The notes under the pieces are model-generated. The model was not told the DNA's origin. It ran no database searches and worked only from the letters and a program-made list of their open reading frames with translations. From NCBI RefSeq assembly GCF_024166365.1, contig NC_064826.1, positions 19,120,001 through 19,184,000 on the forward strand: a DNA stretch of 64,000 bases, read 5' to 3'. Each line of letters opens with the position of its first letter. The first letter of the stretch is position 1. Source of the DNA: Elephas maximus indicus. Lineage: Eukaryota > Chordata > Mammalia > Proboscidea > Elephantidae. This document shows positions 1 to 29,300 of the stretch, piece by piece. Made by a program: the position numbers and the translations under genes.

Positions 1-3687
<3,687 letters not shown>

Positions 3688-4096
3688 TTTGATGCCTTTT
3701 TATGTGTGTTGTTGACAATTTCATTTTTCCACATACTTTTTTGTGCTGAGACGTTTTTCTTTGTAAATTGTGTGTTCCTCACTTTCATAGTATTTGACTT
3801 TATGTTTGCTGAGTCATTATGTTTTTCTTGGTTTTTATTTTGAGTTATGGAGTTGTTATACCTCTTTGTGGTTACCTTAATATTTACCCCTATTTTTCTA
3901 AGTAAAAACCTAACTTGTATTGTCCTATATCACCTTGTATCCCTCTCCATATGGCAGTTCTATGCTATCTGTATTTAGTCCCTCTTTTTGATTACTGTGA
4001 TCTTTTACATATTGACTTCAATGATTCCGTTTTGAGCGTTTTTTTCTTTCTAAAATTAATCAATTTGTTTTTGTGATTTCCCTATTTGAGTTGATA

Positions 4097-5164
4097 TCAG
4101 GATGTTCTGTTCTGTGACCTTGTGTTGTGCTGGTATCTGATATTATTGGTTTTCTGACCAATTTCCTTTAGTATTTCTTGTAGGTTTGGTTTGGTTTTTG
4201 CAAATTCTCTAAGCTTCTGTTTATCTGTAAATGTTTTAATTTCGCCTTCATAATTTAGAGAGAGTTTTCCTGGATATATGATCCTTGGCTGGCAGTTTTT
4301 CTCCTTCAGTGCTCTATATATGTCATCCCATTGCCTTCTTGCCTGCATGGTTTCTGCTGAGTAGTCTGAACTTATTCTTATTGATTCTCCTTTGTAGGAG
4401 ACCTTTCTTTTATCCCTGGCTGCTTTTAAAATTTTCTCTTTATCTTTGATTTTGGCAAGTTTGATGAGAATATGTCTTGGTGATTTTCTTTTTGGATCAA
4501 TCTTAAATGGGGTTCGATGAGCATCTTGGATAAATATCCTTTCGTCTTTCATGATGTCAGCGAAGTTTTCTGCCAACAGATCTTCAACTATTCTTTCTGT
4601 ATTTTCTGTTATCCCTCCCTGTTCTGGGACTCCAATCACATGCAATTATTCTTCTTGATAGAGTCCCTCATGATTCTTAGGGTTTCTTCATTTTTTTTAA
4701 TTCTTTTAACTGATTTTTTTCCAGCTATATTGGTGTCAATTCCCTGGTCCTCCAGATCCCCCACCCTGCATTCCCATTGCTTGAGTCTGTTCCTCTGACT
4801 TCCCATTGTTGTCTAATTCTGTAATTTTATTGTTAATCTTTTGGATTTCTGAATGCTGTCTCTCTATGGATTCTTGCAGCTTATTAATTTTTCCACTATG
4901 TTCTTGAATAATCTTTTTGAGTTCTTCAACTCCTTTATCAGTGTGTTCCTTGGCTTTTTCTGTAGATTGCCTTATTTCATTTCTGAAGTCATCCCTGATG
5001 TCTTGAAGCATTCTGTAAATTCATTTTTTATATTCCGCGTCTGGCAATTCCAGGATTGTATCTTCATTTGGGAAAGATTTTGATTCTTTAGTTTGGGGAG
5101 TTGTAGAAGCAATCATGGTCTGCTTCTTTATGTGGTTTGATATCAACTGCTGTCTCCGAACCAT
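4097..5164 (-). pseudogene. L1-a ORF1 (RNA-binding chaperone), broken
   Basis: ORF1 encodes the trimeric RNA-binding protein that coats L1 RNA. The probable start is the ATG at 5,164 (MVRRQQLISN), which matches the start position in L1-b. The N-terminal part has the SKSFPNEDTILEL segment also seen in L1-b, followed by a heptad-like coiled coil (block 5,011-4,736: repeated Glu/Lys/Ile with EHSGKINKLQESIE). The C-terminal RRM/CTD part is block 4,645-4,097 (IRISSDYSAETMQARRQW, KNCQPRIIYPGKLS). Breaks at about 5,015 and about 4,690 make it non-functional. A short open stretch upstream of the ATG (to 5,203) is judged to be 5' UTR. Confidence 0.88.
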
Positions 5165-6182
5165 CTCTAAGATATTGGAGTGATTTATTCTGTATTTGCT
5201 CACTGAGTCTTATCTTGTTTTGTTTTCTTTCAATATACGTAGATGGGCTACTAGATCGCGCTGTCTTGATTGTTGTAGCCCTTGAATCACTTATGTCCTA
5301 TTACCAGCTGGTTTGGGCTGTTACCAGATATATAAGCCTAAAAGCCCATTCACTATTCTTGAGTAGAATCTGATATTGGGTCATCAAGTGTGTGGTGCAG
5401 ACTGTCACCTATCCACCTAGAGAAGTAATGGTGATAGTTGTGTGCACCAGATTCTAGTAGCAGCAGGGTTTCACACTCCAGGGGGGGCAGGATGCTGACA
5501 GGCTGCCCCCAAGTGCCAGTGAGGTAGGTGTGTCTCTATTCCTAAAGCACTTTGGTGGGTGGGCTCTGCAGCTGTACCTTAGGCCCTCAATGCAAGTACC
5601 TCTACAGATTGGTAGGTGTCACCCTCCTTAGACCCCTAAGGCAGGAGGCTAGGTGGTCTGGGGGGAGCTTCAGCCCTCAGTTCCCTGTTGTGGGTCAGTG
5701 AGGGCTCTGTTGAATACGCAGAGATATCAGACCTGGGAAACTTGTCTTTCCAGTAATCCGCTAAAACAATTACAGTCAGATCCCTATCAGAATTGCCTTT
5801 GCATTATAATAGCCACCTTGTTCCCTGTAGGGATGAAAGCCCAAGACTGTGGATCACATATGTTTGGCTGGAGCTGGTTCTATGTTTTTAGTCCAATTAG
5901 GGAAGGATTTTTAGTCCCTGGGTTTTTGTAGCTGCTTCTCTCAGGCCAGGAGAATGGGTTAGGAAAAGACCAAAAAAAAAAAAAAGGAAAGAAAAACTGC
6001 AGCGCACTTCACTCTCTGGCTCAGGAAATTCCAATGTTAATGAAGCCGCCTGGGAAGGGGAGGGGAGGGTTCAGATAAATAGGAGAGAGTAGCACCCCGG
6101 AATATAGACAATGTTACTTATCTTGCTTGGAATGACTGTTTTATCTGAGATTACTGAGTGGTGCATCGACTGTGTGCGCTGG

Positions 6183-6600
6183 CTGGGTATAGATTGCCCC
6201 CAAGGGTCAGGCCCGCGTCCCGTGCTTGCGCTGTCTCAGAAGCCGTGGTCAGTTCCTCTGCTCCCAGTCCAAAGTCCAGTGCCAAGGTTCCCCAGCTGGG
6301 ACGCTGCACTCCAGGCTCCAAAACCAGTCACTGCCTCCCGGTGACTTCTCCTCCTGTCAGCCGTGTCACTGCGCTGCCTGCGTGCACTGGCTGGGCTTCC
6401 CCCAAGGTCACCTCTGGGGGCTAGGGCTGCATCCCGTGTTTGCGCCGTCTCAGGATGCCGTGCTCATCTCCCCTGCACCTAGTCCAAAGCCCAGCGCCAA
6501 GGTTTCCTGACTGGGACGCTGGCTTCAGGCTCCGAAAACAGTCGCTGCTTCCCCGTGGTTGTTCGTTCTCAGTCTCTGTCACTCACGTCATCTCTTTAGA
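6183..6600 (-). repeat. GC-rich tandem units in L1-a 5' UTR (about 2 copies)
   Basis: Two degenerate GC-rich units can be anchored on CTGGGACGCTG at about 6,296 and about 6,511 (215 bp apart). Each is followed by a cagtc(a/g)ctgc tract and a GGGCTNNNCC block. The same kind of unit occurs four to five times in L1-b (43.2-44.0 kb). In other mammals tandem 5' UTR monomers act as L1 promoter units; that role is inferred here from position only. Confidence 0.65.
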
Positions 6601-6722
6601 TCTGTGTTTGATGGTCAGGGTTCGTAGATTGTCATGTATGTGATCGATTCACTTGTTTTTCCGAGTCTTTGTTGCAAGAGGGATCCGAGGTAACGTCTAC
6701 CTAGTCAGCCATCTTGGCCCCG

Positions 6723-9700
6723 CCTCTGCTTCTGATCTTTTTTGGTAGTTATTTGCTTGATATATTTTTTCCATACTTTAATCTTCAATAAATTCATGTG
6801 TTTGTTTCTAAGGTGTGTCTCTTGTCACTCTGAGTCTCTTTATGGGTGCATTTAGGCCATTTACATTCAGTGTAATTATTGATAGGTGTGAGCTTATTGC
6901 TGTCATTTTGTAATGATTTTGTTGTTGTTGTTGTGCTATCATTTTCTTTGTTCTTCTTTCTCTCCTGTGCTGAGTTCCTTTCATTTGTGGATTTCTTTTG
7001 TTTTTGTAGATTTTGTTTTTATTGAGACTTTATGATTTTCTTCTTTATTTTGATGAGTAGGTTTGTTAACTTTCTTTGTGGTTACATTGAAATTTACCTT
7101 ATCATCCTAGGTTTGAACCAGTCTATCATTACTTGATATTGCCTTGCCTTCATCTCCATTAGAAAGTTCTATACCTACACCATTTATTCCTTCTTTTATT
7201 GTTCTGATGTTGTTGTCATTTACAGATTAACTCCCCTGGTTCCCTGTTGTATTTCTTTTGGTTTGGAATAGTGTTTGAGAGTTCATTTCCTACTTTGGTA
7301 TCTGGCTTGTACAATCTTGCATCCTAGATTCAGGCAGTGGTCTGATGTTGTTTGTTCTCAGACTGAAGAATACCGTTTAATAATTCTTGTAAGTTTGGTT
7401 TGGTTTTACATATTCCCTTAATTTCTGTTTATCTGGAAATGTTCTAATTTCACCATCATATTTGAATGAGTGTTTTTCAGGATATATTATTCTTGATTGA
7501 CGATTTTTTTCTTTCAGGGTTTTATATATGTCATCCCATTGCCTTCTTGCCCGCATGGTTTCTGCTGAATAATCAGAGCTTAGTCTTATTGTTTCTCCTC
7601 TTTATGTGACTTTTTGTTTTTCTTGAGCTGCTCTCAGGATTTTTTCTTTGTCTTTAGTTTTAGTGAGTGTGATTATGATACACCTGGGTGATTTTGTTTT
7701 GCAGTCTATCTTATATGGGGTCCATTGAGCTTCTTGGGTGGTCACTTTTTCATCTTTCATGATATTAGGGAAGTTTTCTGTCAGCACTTCTTCAATGATC
7801 CTTTCTATGTTTTCTGTTTTCTCCCCCTGTTCTGGAACTCTGATCACTTACAAATTTTTGCTTTTGATTGTATCCCACATAATTCTCAGGGTTTCTTCAT
7901 TTTTCTTTGTTCTTTTTTCTGATATTTCCTCAAACAGAGTTGTATCCAAGTGTTTGTCTTCAATTTCGCTGATCTTGTCTTCCATCATTTCAAACCTGCT
8001 CCTCAGCCCGTCTATGACATTGTCCATTTCTGAAATCTTGTTGTTTATCTTTTGGATTTCTAATGTTGTTTTTGAATGATTTCTAGTTGTGCGTTTATTT
8101 TGGCATTTTGTTCTTGTATTATTTTCCTGAATTGTTCCATTTTTTGGTCTGTATTTTCCATGAATTTGTCTGCCTTTTCCATAAATTTGTCTATTTTTCC
8201 TCACTTTTGTCTGCTTTTTGCTTCAACTCTTGAATTGCTCTGAATATGAGAGATTTGAAATCCCTGTCAGGTAGTTCTAGTGCCTTTTCTTCTACTGAAA
8301 AGTCATCTGGTGTTTTATTTTGGCTGCCTACTGGAACCATCCTGTCCTGTTTTAAAATATGTTTTGATATTGTCTGCTTTCTTTAGGGCACTCAGTATTT
8401 ATTTTCTTCATCTCTTGATTGTAGATTTGTTGTTTCATCCTGGTGTTTTGTTTTACTTGGTTATGTTTGAGCAGGTGGGCTGTGCGTGTGTTTTTTGTTT
8501 GTTTGTTTTCTTGTCTGTGGTCATGATATTTTCATCTCCTTGTCCAATGGGCAGGACAAGTCACTTAGCTATGGTGCAGCAGGGCAGGTCCAGCTGAAGG
8601 GTAATGGCTGGGATGAGTTGTTTGTGGCACTTACTAAGGCTGACAGGGTGGTGAGGAATCAGTGCTGGGCAGGTTCTGTAGGCCGTGCCTGTGCTGTTCG
8701 GAGGTGTGATGTTTGGCGCACAGTGCATGTAGGCAGGAAAGAGGCAAGAGGTTGTCATGTGTGGAGCAAATAGGAGCATGGAAAAGAGGAGAGAGAGGGA
8801 AGAAAAACAGGAGCCAAAAACAAACAAACAAAGGGGAAAAAAAGAGTGCCAAGGGAGCTTGCTGTTGGAGTTGAGAGATGAGAAACCGGGAAATGAAGAA
8901 AAGCAAAAAGAAAGAAAGAAAAAAGGAAAAAAAATAACTAGATAAAAATTTGGGGAAAAAAAGAAAAGCCCCCAGGAGTCCCGCTGGTGGGGCCATGAAT
9001 ACCAGGGAAATGCCTTCCCGGCTGTACAGTTTAGCCTGGCTAGAGGAGTTATAGATGTCACACAGCACCAGGTATTCGGGAGACAAGAAAAGAAGGTAAG
9101 GATAGAGAGACAAGAACTGAGAAATGAAGAAAGACAGGAAGGGAAAAGCAAGAGAAAAAGAAAAAAGAAATGCTCCCGGTATTCCACCTACACAGCTGCG
9201 CCGGTCGGGGGAGTGGCTCCTAAGCTGTGCAGTGCGGCCCAGCTAGAAGGGGTTCCCAAGCCAAGAAAAGAAAAAGAAAACAAACAATACAAAATAAAAG
9301 AAAATGAACAAAAAAAATAAAAAGCCCCAGGAATCCCACCAGCATGGTGTCATGGGCTGGCAGAGTGGTTCTCCAGTCGAGTGGGGCTTCACAGCCTTTC
9401 AAGAAGAAACAAAGATGGCACATGGAGTCAGGTGTTTGAGATAAAGGAGGTGGAGGTGATGCGCAGCACAGAAGAAACCAAAAGAAACAGAAAAAAGCAA
9501 CACCAGCTCAGGGGGCCAGCCAGTGTGGGCAGGGTGAATCCAAGTGGCCTGAGGCCAAAGCAGTTGTCTCCTGCCAAGAGACTGTTGCTGGTGGGAAGCA
9601 GAGGAGCCAGAAGGGGGGTGGGGAAGAAGAGTGGGGGTTAGGAAAGCATACCTTGCTTGGACTGGGTGCTCTGTTGCCTGCTGGGAGAACTTCGTGAAAC

Positions 9701-10178
9701 TGCTTTCCTGTACTCCCTGTCCACTTATCTCCGATAAGAATGGGGCAAATCCAAGTGGCATGGACACTGCGTTTCCCTGATGGCTGAGCTACCACAGCCA
9801 GTCAGGATGCTCAGAGGTAGAGCAGTGGGGACAGGATGGGGGGTGGGAACGCGTGTATCGCTGGTTACCGGATGCTCTGTCTCCTGCTGGGAGCTCTGTG
9901 AAGCTGATTTCCTGTGCTCTGTGTCTGCCGATCCCCAACAGGAGTCCAAGATGGTGGATCCGTGCTGCTTTAGCTGATAGGGGCCCTCTGCAAGTATCTC
10001 TCCTTGCTCTCTGTCCTCTGTCAGTTTCTTATTCCATTCAGTGTTTGGCTGAGTTCTTTATATCTTCATTTGACACTTCAGGTTCCAGAAATGATGTTTG
10101 TCTCTGTCTTACTTAGTTTTTTGGGTTTTTGCTGTGGAGGGATGGCGTGGTGCTTCTGTCTATGGTGCCATGTTGGCC
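6723..10178 (-). mobile_element. Old L1 copy A (5' UTR, ORF1, start of ORF2), interrupted by L1-a
   Basis: Read in reverse complement it starts near 10,178 (GGCCAACATGGCACC...) and runs through a long purine-rich 5' UTR, ORF1 and the first part of ORF2, where it is cut by L1-a at 6,722. The same 3.45-kb layout, colinear and of the same subfamily, recurs at 54,317-57,760, which shows both copies keep the true 5' end. Within the 5' UTR there are two related segments about 205 bp apart (ACTGGGTGCTCTG near 9,661 and near 9,867). Divergence from L1-a is large. The remaining 3' portion should lie left of the window. Confidence 0.85.
7602..8204 (-). pseudogene. Old L1 copy A ORF1 remnant
   Basis: Two open blocks in different frames (8,204-7,848 and 7,847-7,602) give a coiled-coil-like Lys/Gln/Asn/Ile stretch, including MDNVIDGLRSRFEMMEDKI, and then the ORF1 core (MIRVPEQGEKTENIERIIEE, the counterpart of MHVIGVPEQGGITENTERIV in L1-a). 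The stop/frame break at about 7,848 and the truncated C-terminus mark it as a pseudogene. Confidence 0.75.
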
Positions 10179-10602
10179 AGAAGTCCTCAACCTGCATTTT
10201 TGATAGACAGGTATAGAAAGCTCATGGCCTTGAATTTCCTAGGTTCCTGATCTCTTGCTCTTTTCTTTGCATTTCTCCATTCCTGGCAGTCTTCCTTAGC
10301 TGCCTATTTATGCCAGAGTGGCTAGTATTGCCGCTACCTTCTCTTCCTCATACAATTCAATCAATCTGCAAATCATTTTCCATTCATTCATCTCTGAATA
10401 ATGCTAGCTGTGTTCAGACTTGAGGTGAGTGAATTTGTAAATCCTGGTTCCACTGCCCACCCACTGATAGAGTGCAGGTTGCTAGGCAAAGCTCCCTGCC
10501 CAGGTCCCCATGTCTAGCAGGCTTTCTGAAATCCCTACTTCCTGGTTCTCTTGTATCTGAACCAATGTAGAACATTAAAAGTATAGCTGTAGCATTCACT
10601 GT

Positions 10603-10777
10603 AACCAAAATTGTTACTATTGACTTGATTACAGCTAATAGTAACCCTATATGACAGAGTAGAACTGCCCTACAGGGATTCCAAGGCTGTAATCTTTACA
10701 GAGGAGTGGCTGGTGGGTTCAAACCACCAACCTTTCAATTAGCAGCTGAGCACTTAATCACTGTACCACCAGGGCTC
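10603..10777 (-). mobile_element. AfroSINE (minus)
   Basis: The reverse complement has the tRNA-derived head (ending in ccaccagggctc) at about 10,777 and the conserved tail accctatatgacagagtaga at about 10,645. Flanks TTCACTGTAAC (about 10,594) and CTCACTGCAAAC (about 10,780) may be an eroded target-site duplication. Confidence 0.85.
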
Positions 10778-10982
10778 TTCTCACTGCAAACAGGATGTTG
10801 AAGTATTTGAAGTGCCAATTGTATCTTTTCCCCCTACAGGTTCTGAAGCAATTAATAAGAATGTGTAAGAATCAGGTAAGATCGAAATATTAGATTTTGC
10901 TAGAAGGTGTTGGAGATAGAGACTGGGCCCTGAACCTAAATTGGGCTTCCTAGTATATCCTTCTGAACTGGAAGTGTGTACC

Positions 10983-11187
10983 TAAAAACAAACCAGTTGC
11001 AATCAAGTCTATTCTGTCTAATGGTGACCCTATATGTCACAGAGTAGAACTGCTCCGTACGGTTTTCAAGGCTATGACCTTTTGAAAGCATATTGTCAGG
11101 CCTTTCTTCAGAGGTACCTCTGGGTGGGTTCAAACCTTTTGGTTAGTAGTAAAGTGCTTAGTTGTTCACACCACCCAGGGACCCCTA
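10983..11187 (-). mobile_element. AfroSINE (minus), diverged type
   Basis: Contains cagagtagaactgctcc and, in the middle, the ggcctttcttcagaggtacc / ctctgggtgggttcaaacc segment, ending in accacccaggga. This middle segment differs from the copies that carry the 'gccacatctttctcc' segment and defines a second structural type in the window (also at 24,996-25,194). Confidence 0.85.
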
Positions 11188-11410
11188 CTACATATCTAGT
11201 CACACATAAACTACAGGCCTCTCCCCAACAAAGAAAGAGCCTCGCCTGCATAACTTAGCACATGTTGTTAGCAAGTGGTTTGAGAAAGGAATAGCCAAAA
11301 ATGCAATGAGCTACTCTTGCTCAGCATAATAAGCCACTACATTTCATTGCATAAGGAAGGAAGGGTGGATGCTATCGTACCTATACTTCTAAAAGGGTGG
11401 TTCTTGGTAT

Positions 11411-11604
11411 TAGTCGTCTTCAAGTTCATTCCAACTCATGGCAATCCCACGCTACAGAGTACAACTGCTCCATAAGATTATCTTGGCTGTAATCTTAATG
11501 GAAGCAGATCACCAAGCCTTTTCTTGTTTGGTACAGCTGAGTGAGTCAAACCTCCCACCTTTAGGTTAGCAGCTTAGCACAAACCATTTTTACCACCTAG
11601 GGAC
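11411..11604 (-). mobile_element. AfroSINE (minus), diverged
   Basis: Eroded copy: tail (ttccaactcatggcaatccc, ctacagagtacaactgctcc) at about 11,430-11,475 and head (taccacctagggacc) at about 11,604. About 195 bp, the usual full length. Confidence 0.8.
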
Positions 11605-11885
11605 CTTTTTAATGGTCAACATGCCACCAAAATGGACTAAAAGGCTGGATGTTTCTATTTCATAAGCAGGGGGAAGAAAATGGTACCACAAAGTGTTCTT
11701 CCTGCCTGTGCTCTCTCCTACTACTCTTTGGTGCTGAGGTGATATCTCCCAGAATGCAGTGTGCCACCGAATATCAGTTTAAGTCTTTGTGCTTTGTCTT
11801 TGTCCTCTTTGACCTCTGTTTCCAACACAGAACACCTCAACATTCTAGATTGCCTGGCCATCACAAATCCCCTGTGTCTCCTCCA

Positions 11886-25863
<13,978 letters not shown>

Positions 25864-25944
25864 ACACAAACCCTCCAGGCCCCCCTCCCGCCTCGGTCTC
25901 CAGACAGGGGTCTGCAGACGTCGCCATCTGCGGCGTGCCATCCA

Positions 25945-25950
25945 AATAAA
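25945..25950 (+). terminator. TSGA13: TSGA13 polyadenylation signal
   Basis: AATAAA, 82 bp after the TSGA13 stop codon, giving a very short 3' UTR. It falls at the edge of the COPG2 CpG island, about 330 bp before the COPG2 start codon. Confidence 0.8.
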
Positions 25951-26279
25951 ATCACATTCCTGCTTGCTCCAGGCGTGGGCTGCCGGGTCGCTGGCCAAGT
26001 GGGCAGGAGAGCCCCTCGCTCCGACCTGTCACCGCCCAGGCCCCGCCCCGCCCATGGCCCCGCCCACGCCCGGCTGAGGGCGAAGAGAGGGCGTGGCTGC
26101 GGCCCTCCCCGGGCGAGAGCGACGGCCCGCGGCCGGGGGCGGGCCTTCTCCCGGAGTGACGGGCCGGCCGCCCAACCGGCGGGAGCGCTCGGGGCCTGCC
26201 TTCCTGCAGCCTCTTCCGCTTGCCGGCTGCTGCGTCTGGGATGGTTGCGGTGGGTCTGGGCGCTGGGAAGTGGGCCAAG

Positions 26280-26316
26280 ATGTTTAAAAAATTCGACAAG
26301 AAGGACGAGGAGTCTG
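26280..26316 (+). CDS. COPG2: COPG2 exon 1 (coding part)
   Basis: The ATG at 26,280 has A at -3. It matches the known gamma-COP start (M[12 protein letters not shown]). The donor is G|gtacgc. An in-frame upstream ATG at 26,241 with a good context (ggg ATG g) would add 13 residues. The conserved start was chosen. Confidence 0.93.
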
Positions 26317-29300
26317 GTACGCGCTGGGCCGCTCACGCACACCCTTGGCTGTGGGGACCCCTTTTTGCGCCGCCCTCATGTGCTCCGGGCACGGCGGCCC
26401 CGGGGGCGTGGGCACCGGGGGCGTGGGCACCGGTGTGCGCGCGACCCCTCCCCTCGCTCCCGCCGGGGAGCGAGCTTCCCCTGGCCCCTCCCCCAGCGGC
26501 CCCGCCTGCGCCCCTTCCTGGCGGCCCCGCCCGCGCCCCGCCCCTGCGCCCCGCCCCCCAGCGGCCCCCCGCCCCCCAGCGGCCCCCCCGCCCCCCAGCG
26601 GCCCCCCTCTCCGGCTTAGCCCCTCCGAGCCCCTCCTGGTGGGGCCGTCAGGAGTGGAGGCGGGCTCACGACAGGTGGAAGGAGTGCGTGCGCATGTATG
26701 AGAGGCGGGGGTGCTGGGGGTGCTGGGCCCCTAGTGGGAGCACCCTCTTTTGGGCCTGGGGTCGACGGGAACAGCATGTGTGTCCGTGTCCAAAGTTGAG
26801 GTGCCTTCTACCTTACAGTCTTTCTTGGGACCTGCCTGCCCCATGGAACATAAGTCAGTGCTCTAGCATGCAGAAGTGACTTTCGTCTTGTTGCCCATCT
26901 TTAATCCAGTGGAAAGGGCGAAGAGGCCAAGCCACCTCCACATTCTCAGCTGCCCTCACAAAGCATGGGAGAGGGTGGGGTCCGTTCACCTCCATGGGCC
27001 CTTCCCGCTTTTAAGTTGCTATGGTTCTGTGCTGAATTCTTCGTTTCTGCCTCTCAGTACGTGTTATAAGCAAATAAAAAATAGTGCTCGCCTTTAGAGA
27101 AATTAGAGTGCCCCACCATCATCTCATTCATTTTAATTGCAGTGGAAATGGCAGATAGTCATAATATTCTTGTACAAAGAGGGCAAGCAAAGAAGACATT
27201 CTCATTTCAGGCAGGGTTCCAGCCAAAGAGAAGTCCGAGATCTTCCAGGATAGCAACGACAGAGATAGTGCCAGAATGAAAATACTTTCATTCCATTTAC
27301 ATGCATATTAGTAATGATTATCACTGTGATATCCAAGTGGTCACCTCACTTTAGTGAGATTTCCCAAGCATTCAGTGCCCTTCTGGTGGAAGTAAATACG
27401 CTTATGCAGAACAGCTATTACAGATGTCTTTTGTTTTATCATATAGGGAGTGGCTCCAACCCTTTTCAGCATCTGGAGAAGAGTGCTGTCTTACAGGAGG
27501 TATGGCTTGCAAGTACATCGTGCTCCTTTCTTTTCTATTTTGTTTTAGAATGGCGGGCAGAGAACCCCTGGGATGCTACAATTGGGGCATCCAAAATGAG
27601 ACATGAATGTAACTGAGTTCAGAGAATGTAGACTTGAGAGGAAAGGAAGAGGGGTTACTTGCCATGGGAGAGTTTAGAGCTTTTAGAAATGTAAAGACAC
27701 ACAGACTCTGCTACATGCTGGGAATTTTAAATGTCAGAAGACGTGTTTGGTGTGAGGTTATTGAAGGAAGTTATAGATATTAAGCTCCCTGTGTTTATAT
27801 GATGCAGTAAATATTGTGATTTGTGGTAAATATTGTGATTCTTATTTACCAGATAAAGTTCAGAAAGTTGAAGTATTAGATTTAATGGAATGGGTTGCAA
27901 AGTACAGAATGGAAGATCAAGGCTACGTCTAATAATTTCTTGTATTCTATGATACATTGAAGACTAATGTTTTTGGATATTGTGATTAAAAGTTGGTTTG
28001 CTGTCATCTGTGATAGAAAATGTAGAAAATATACTATATTTTTTTTTTTTTTATAGGCTCGTATATTCAATGAAACTCCCATCAATCCAAGAAGATGTTT
28101 GCATATTCTTACCAAGATTCTTTACTTACTGAACCAGGTAAATTATTTTTAGTTTTTCTCAGGTTTGTGTCCTGGAGTAGAAATACATAGCATGGAGTGA
28201 AGTACTTTCTGGAAAGTACTTATCTATTTCTCTAAAATATTTAACATAATAACATGTAAAACTTCTTGAGGACAGGAATTATAACATATAGTTATTTTGT
28301 GTTCATGAGATACTAAACCAGCTGACCACATGGTAGATTCTCAATAAATACCTATTGATTTGAGTTTAACAACAACAGCAACAGCAAAAAACCAAACCCG
28401 TTCCTGTCGAGTCAATTCTGACTCATAGCAACCCTATAGGACAGAGTAGAACTACCTCATGGGGTTTTTAAGGTTGTAATCTTTACAGAAGCAGACTATC
28501 ACATCTTTCTCCCATGGAGTGGCTTGTGGATTCAACCTGCCAGCCTTTCAGCTAGCAGCTAAATGCTTAACCAGTATGCCACTTTGAGTTTAACAGGTAC
28601 TAGTTAATGTTAGTATAAATGTTTACATTCGTTCAGAGATCTTTATATCTCTCCAAAAATACAATGCAAAATCTCAGGCAAATTCCAGGTAGATATTTTA
28701 CCTTTCTTGGGGAAGGCGGGCAAACCCTGGAGGCACAGTGGTTAAGAGCTATGGCTGCTAACCAAGAGGTCGGCCATTCGAAGCCACCAGGCACTCCTTG
28801 GAAACCCTATGGGGCAGTTCTATTGTGTCCTACAGGGTCGCTGTGAGTCAGAATCGACACTATGGCAATGGGTTTTGGGAAGGTGGACGGGTAGGATAGA
28901 TCATCAAAACAAAACAAAACAAACCCATTGACATCGATGACAATGGGTTTGATTTATTTACTTATTTTTTGTATGTATATACACCCCCCCCCCCCGTTTC
29001 CATTTGGTGCTGAGTAAGAAGACTGGTTTCCAATTTGAATTCCATGTGAATATTTTATCATTACTCTGTTTCTTGACTGAGAACCTTATCCATAGATTTA
29101 ATAGTTTTTGTTGTTTGCAAATGGAGGTTGAGCAGTAAGCACACACTTTTTAAATAAAATGTATCTGTTCACTAACATTTTAGTCTGTATGTCAGGGTAT
29201 TCACAGCAAAGGCAGTTTTATGTAACTTTTTATAGTACACATTGTGTCCAAGATGGCTGGATCTCTTACATAAGCAGAGTTTTGGATAGTTGAAGTGGGT

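Larger units (their letters stand above)
10179..11885. other. Non-coding flank upstream of TSGA13 exon 1
   Basis: Unique-looking DNA (10,179-10,600) followed by three old AfroSINEs listed separately. An open frame running 11,649-11,939 leads into the probable first coding exon of TSGA13. No promoter element, CpG island or RNA gene is recognisable here, which fits a tissue-restricted gene with a non-CpG promoter (inference). Confidence 0.5.
25970..26690 (+). promoter_or_regulatory. COPG2: COPG2 CpG-island promoter
   Basis: Sharp rise in GC and CpG density compared with both flanks. GC boxes of the CCCCGCCC type occur at about 26,041-26,066, and GGGGGCGGGCC at about 26,134. There is no TATA box at a useful distance from the ATG. 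A TGCGTGCGCATG word resembling an NRF1 site lies at about 26,685. This is the typical housekeeping promoter architecture expected for a coatomer gene. The transcription start is probably within about 26,150-26,240 (inference). The long open frames on both strands here result from the GC-rich composition. Confidence 0.85.
26317..27446 (+). other. COPG2 intron 1
   Basis: The first 370 bp are part of the CpG island and contain two short tandem arrays (26,402-26,431 and 26,553-26,607). The rest is AT-richer with no repeat recognised. Confidence 0.7.

Noticed and set aside
8561-9187. 208-codon minus-strand open frame rich in Phe/Ser/Leu
   Set aside because: It is the complement of the purine-rich 5' UTR of old L1 copy A. 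The equivalent region in copy B (56,067-56,648) shows the same artefact.
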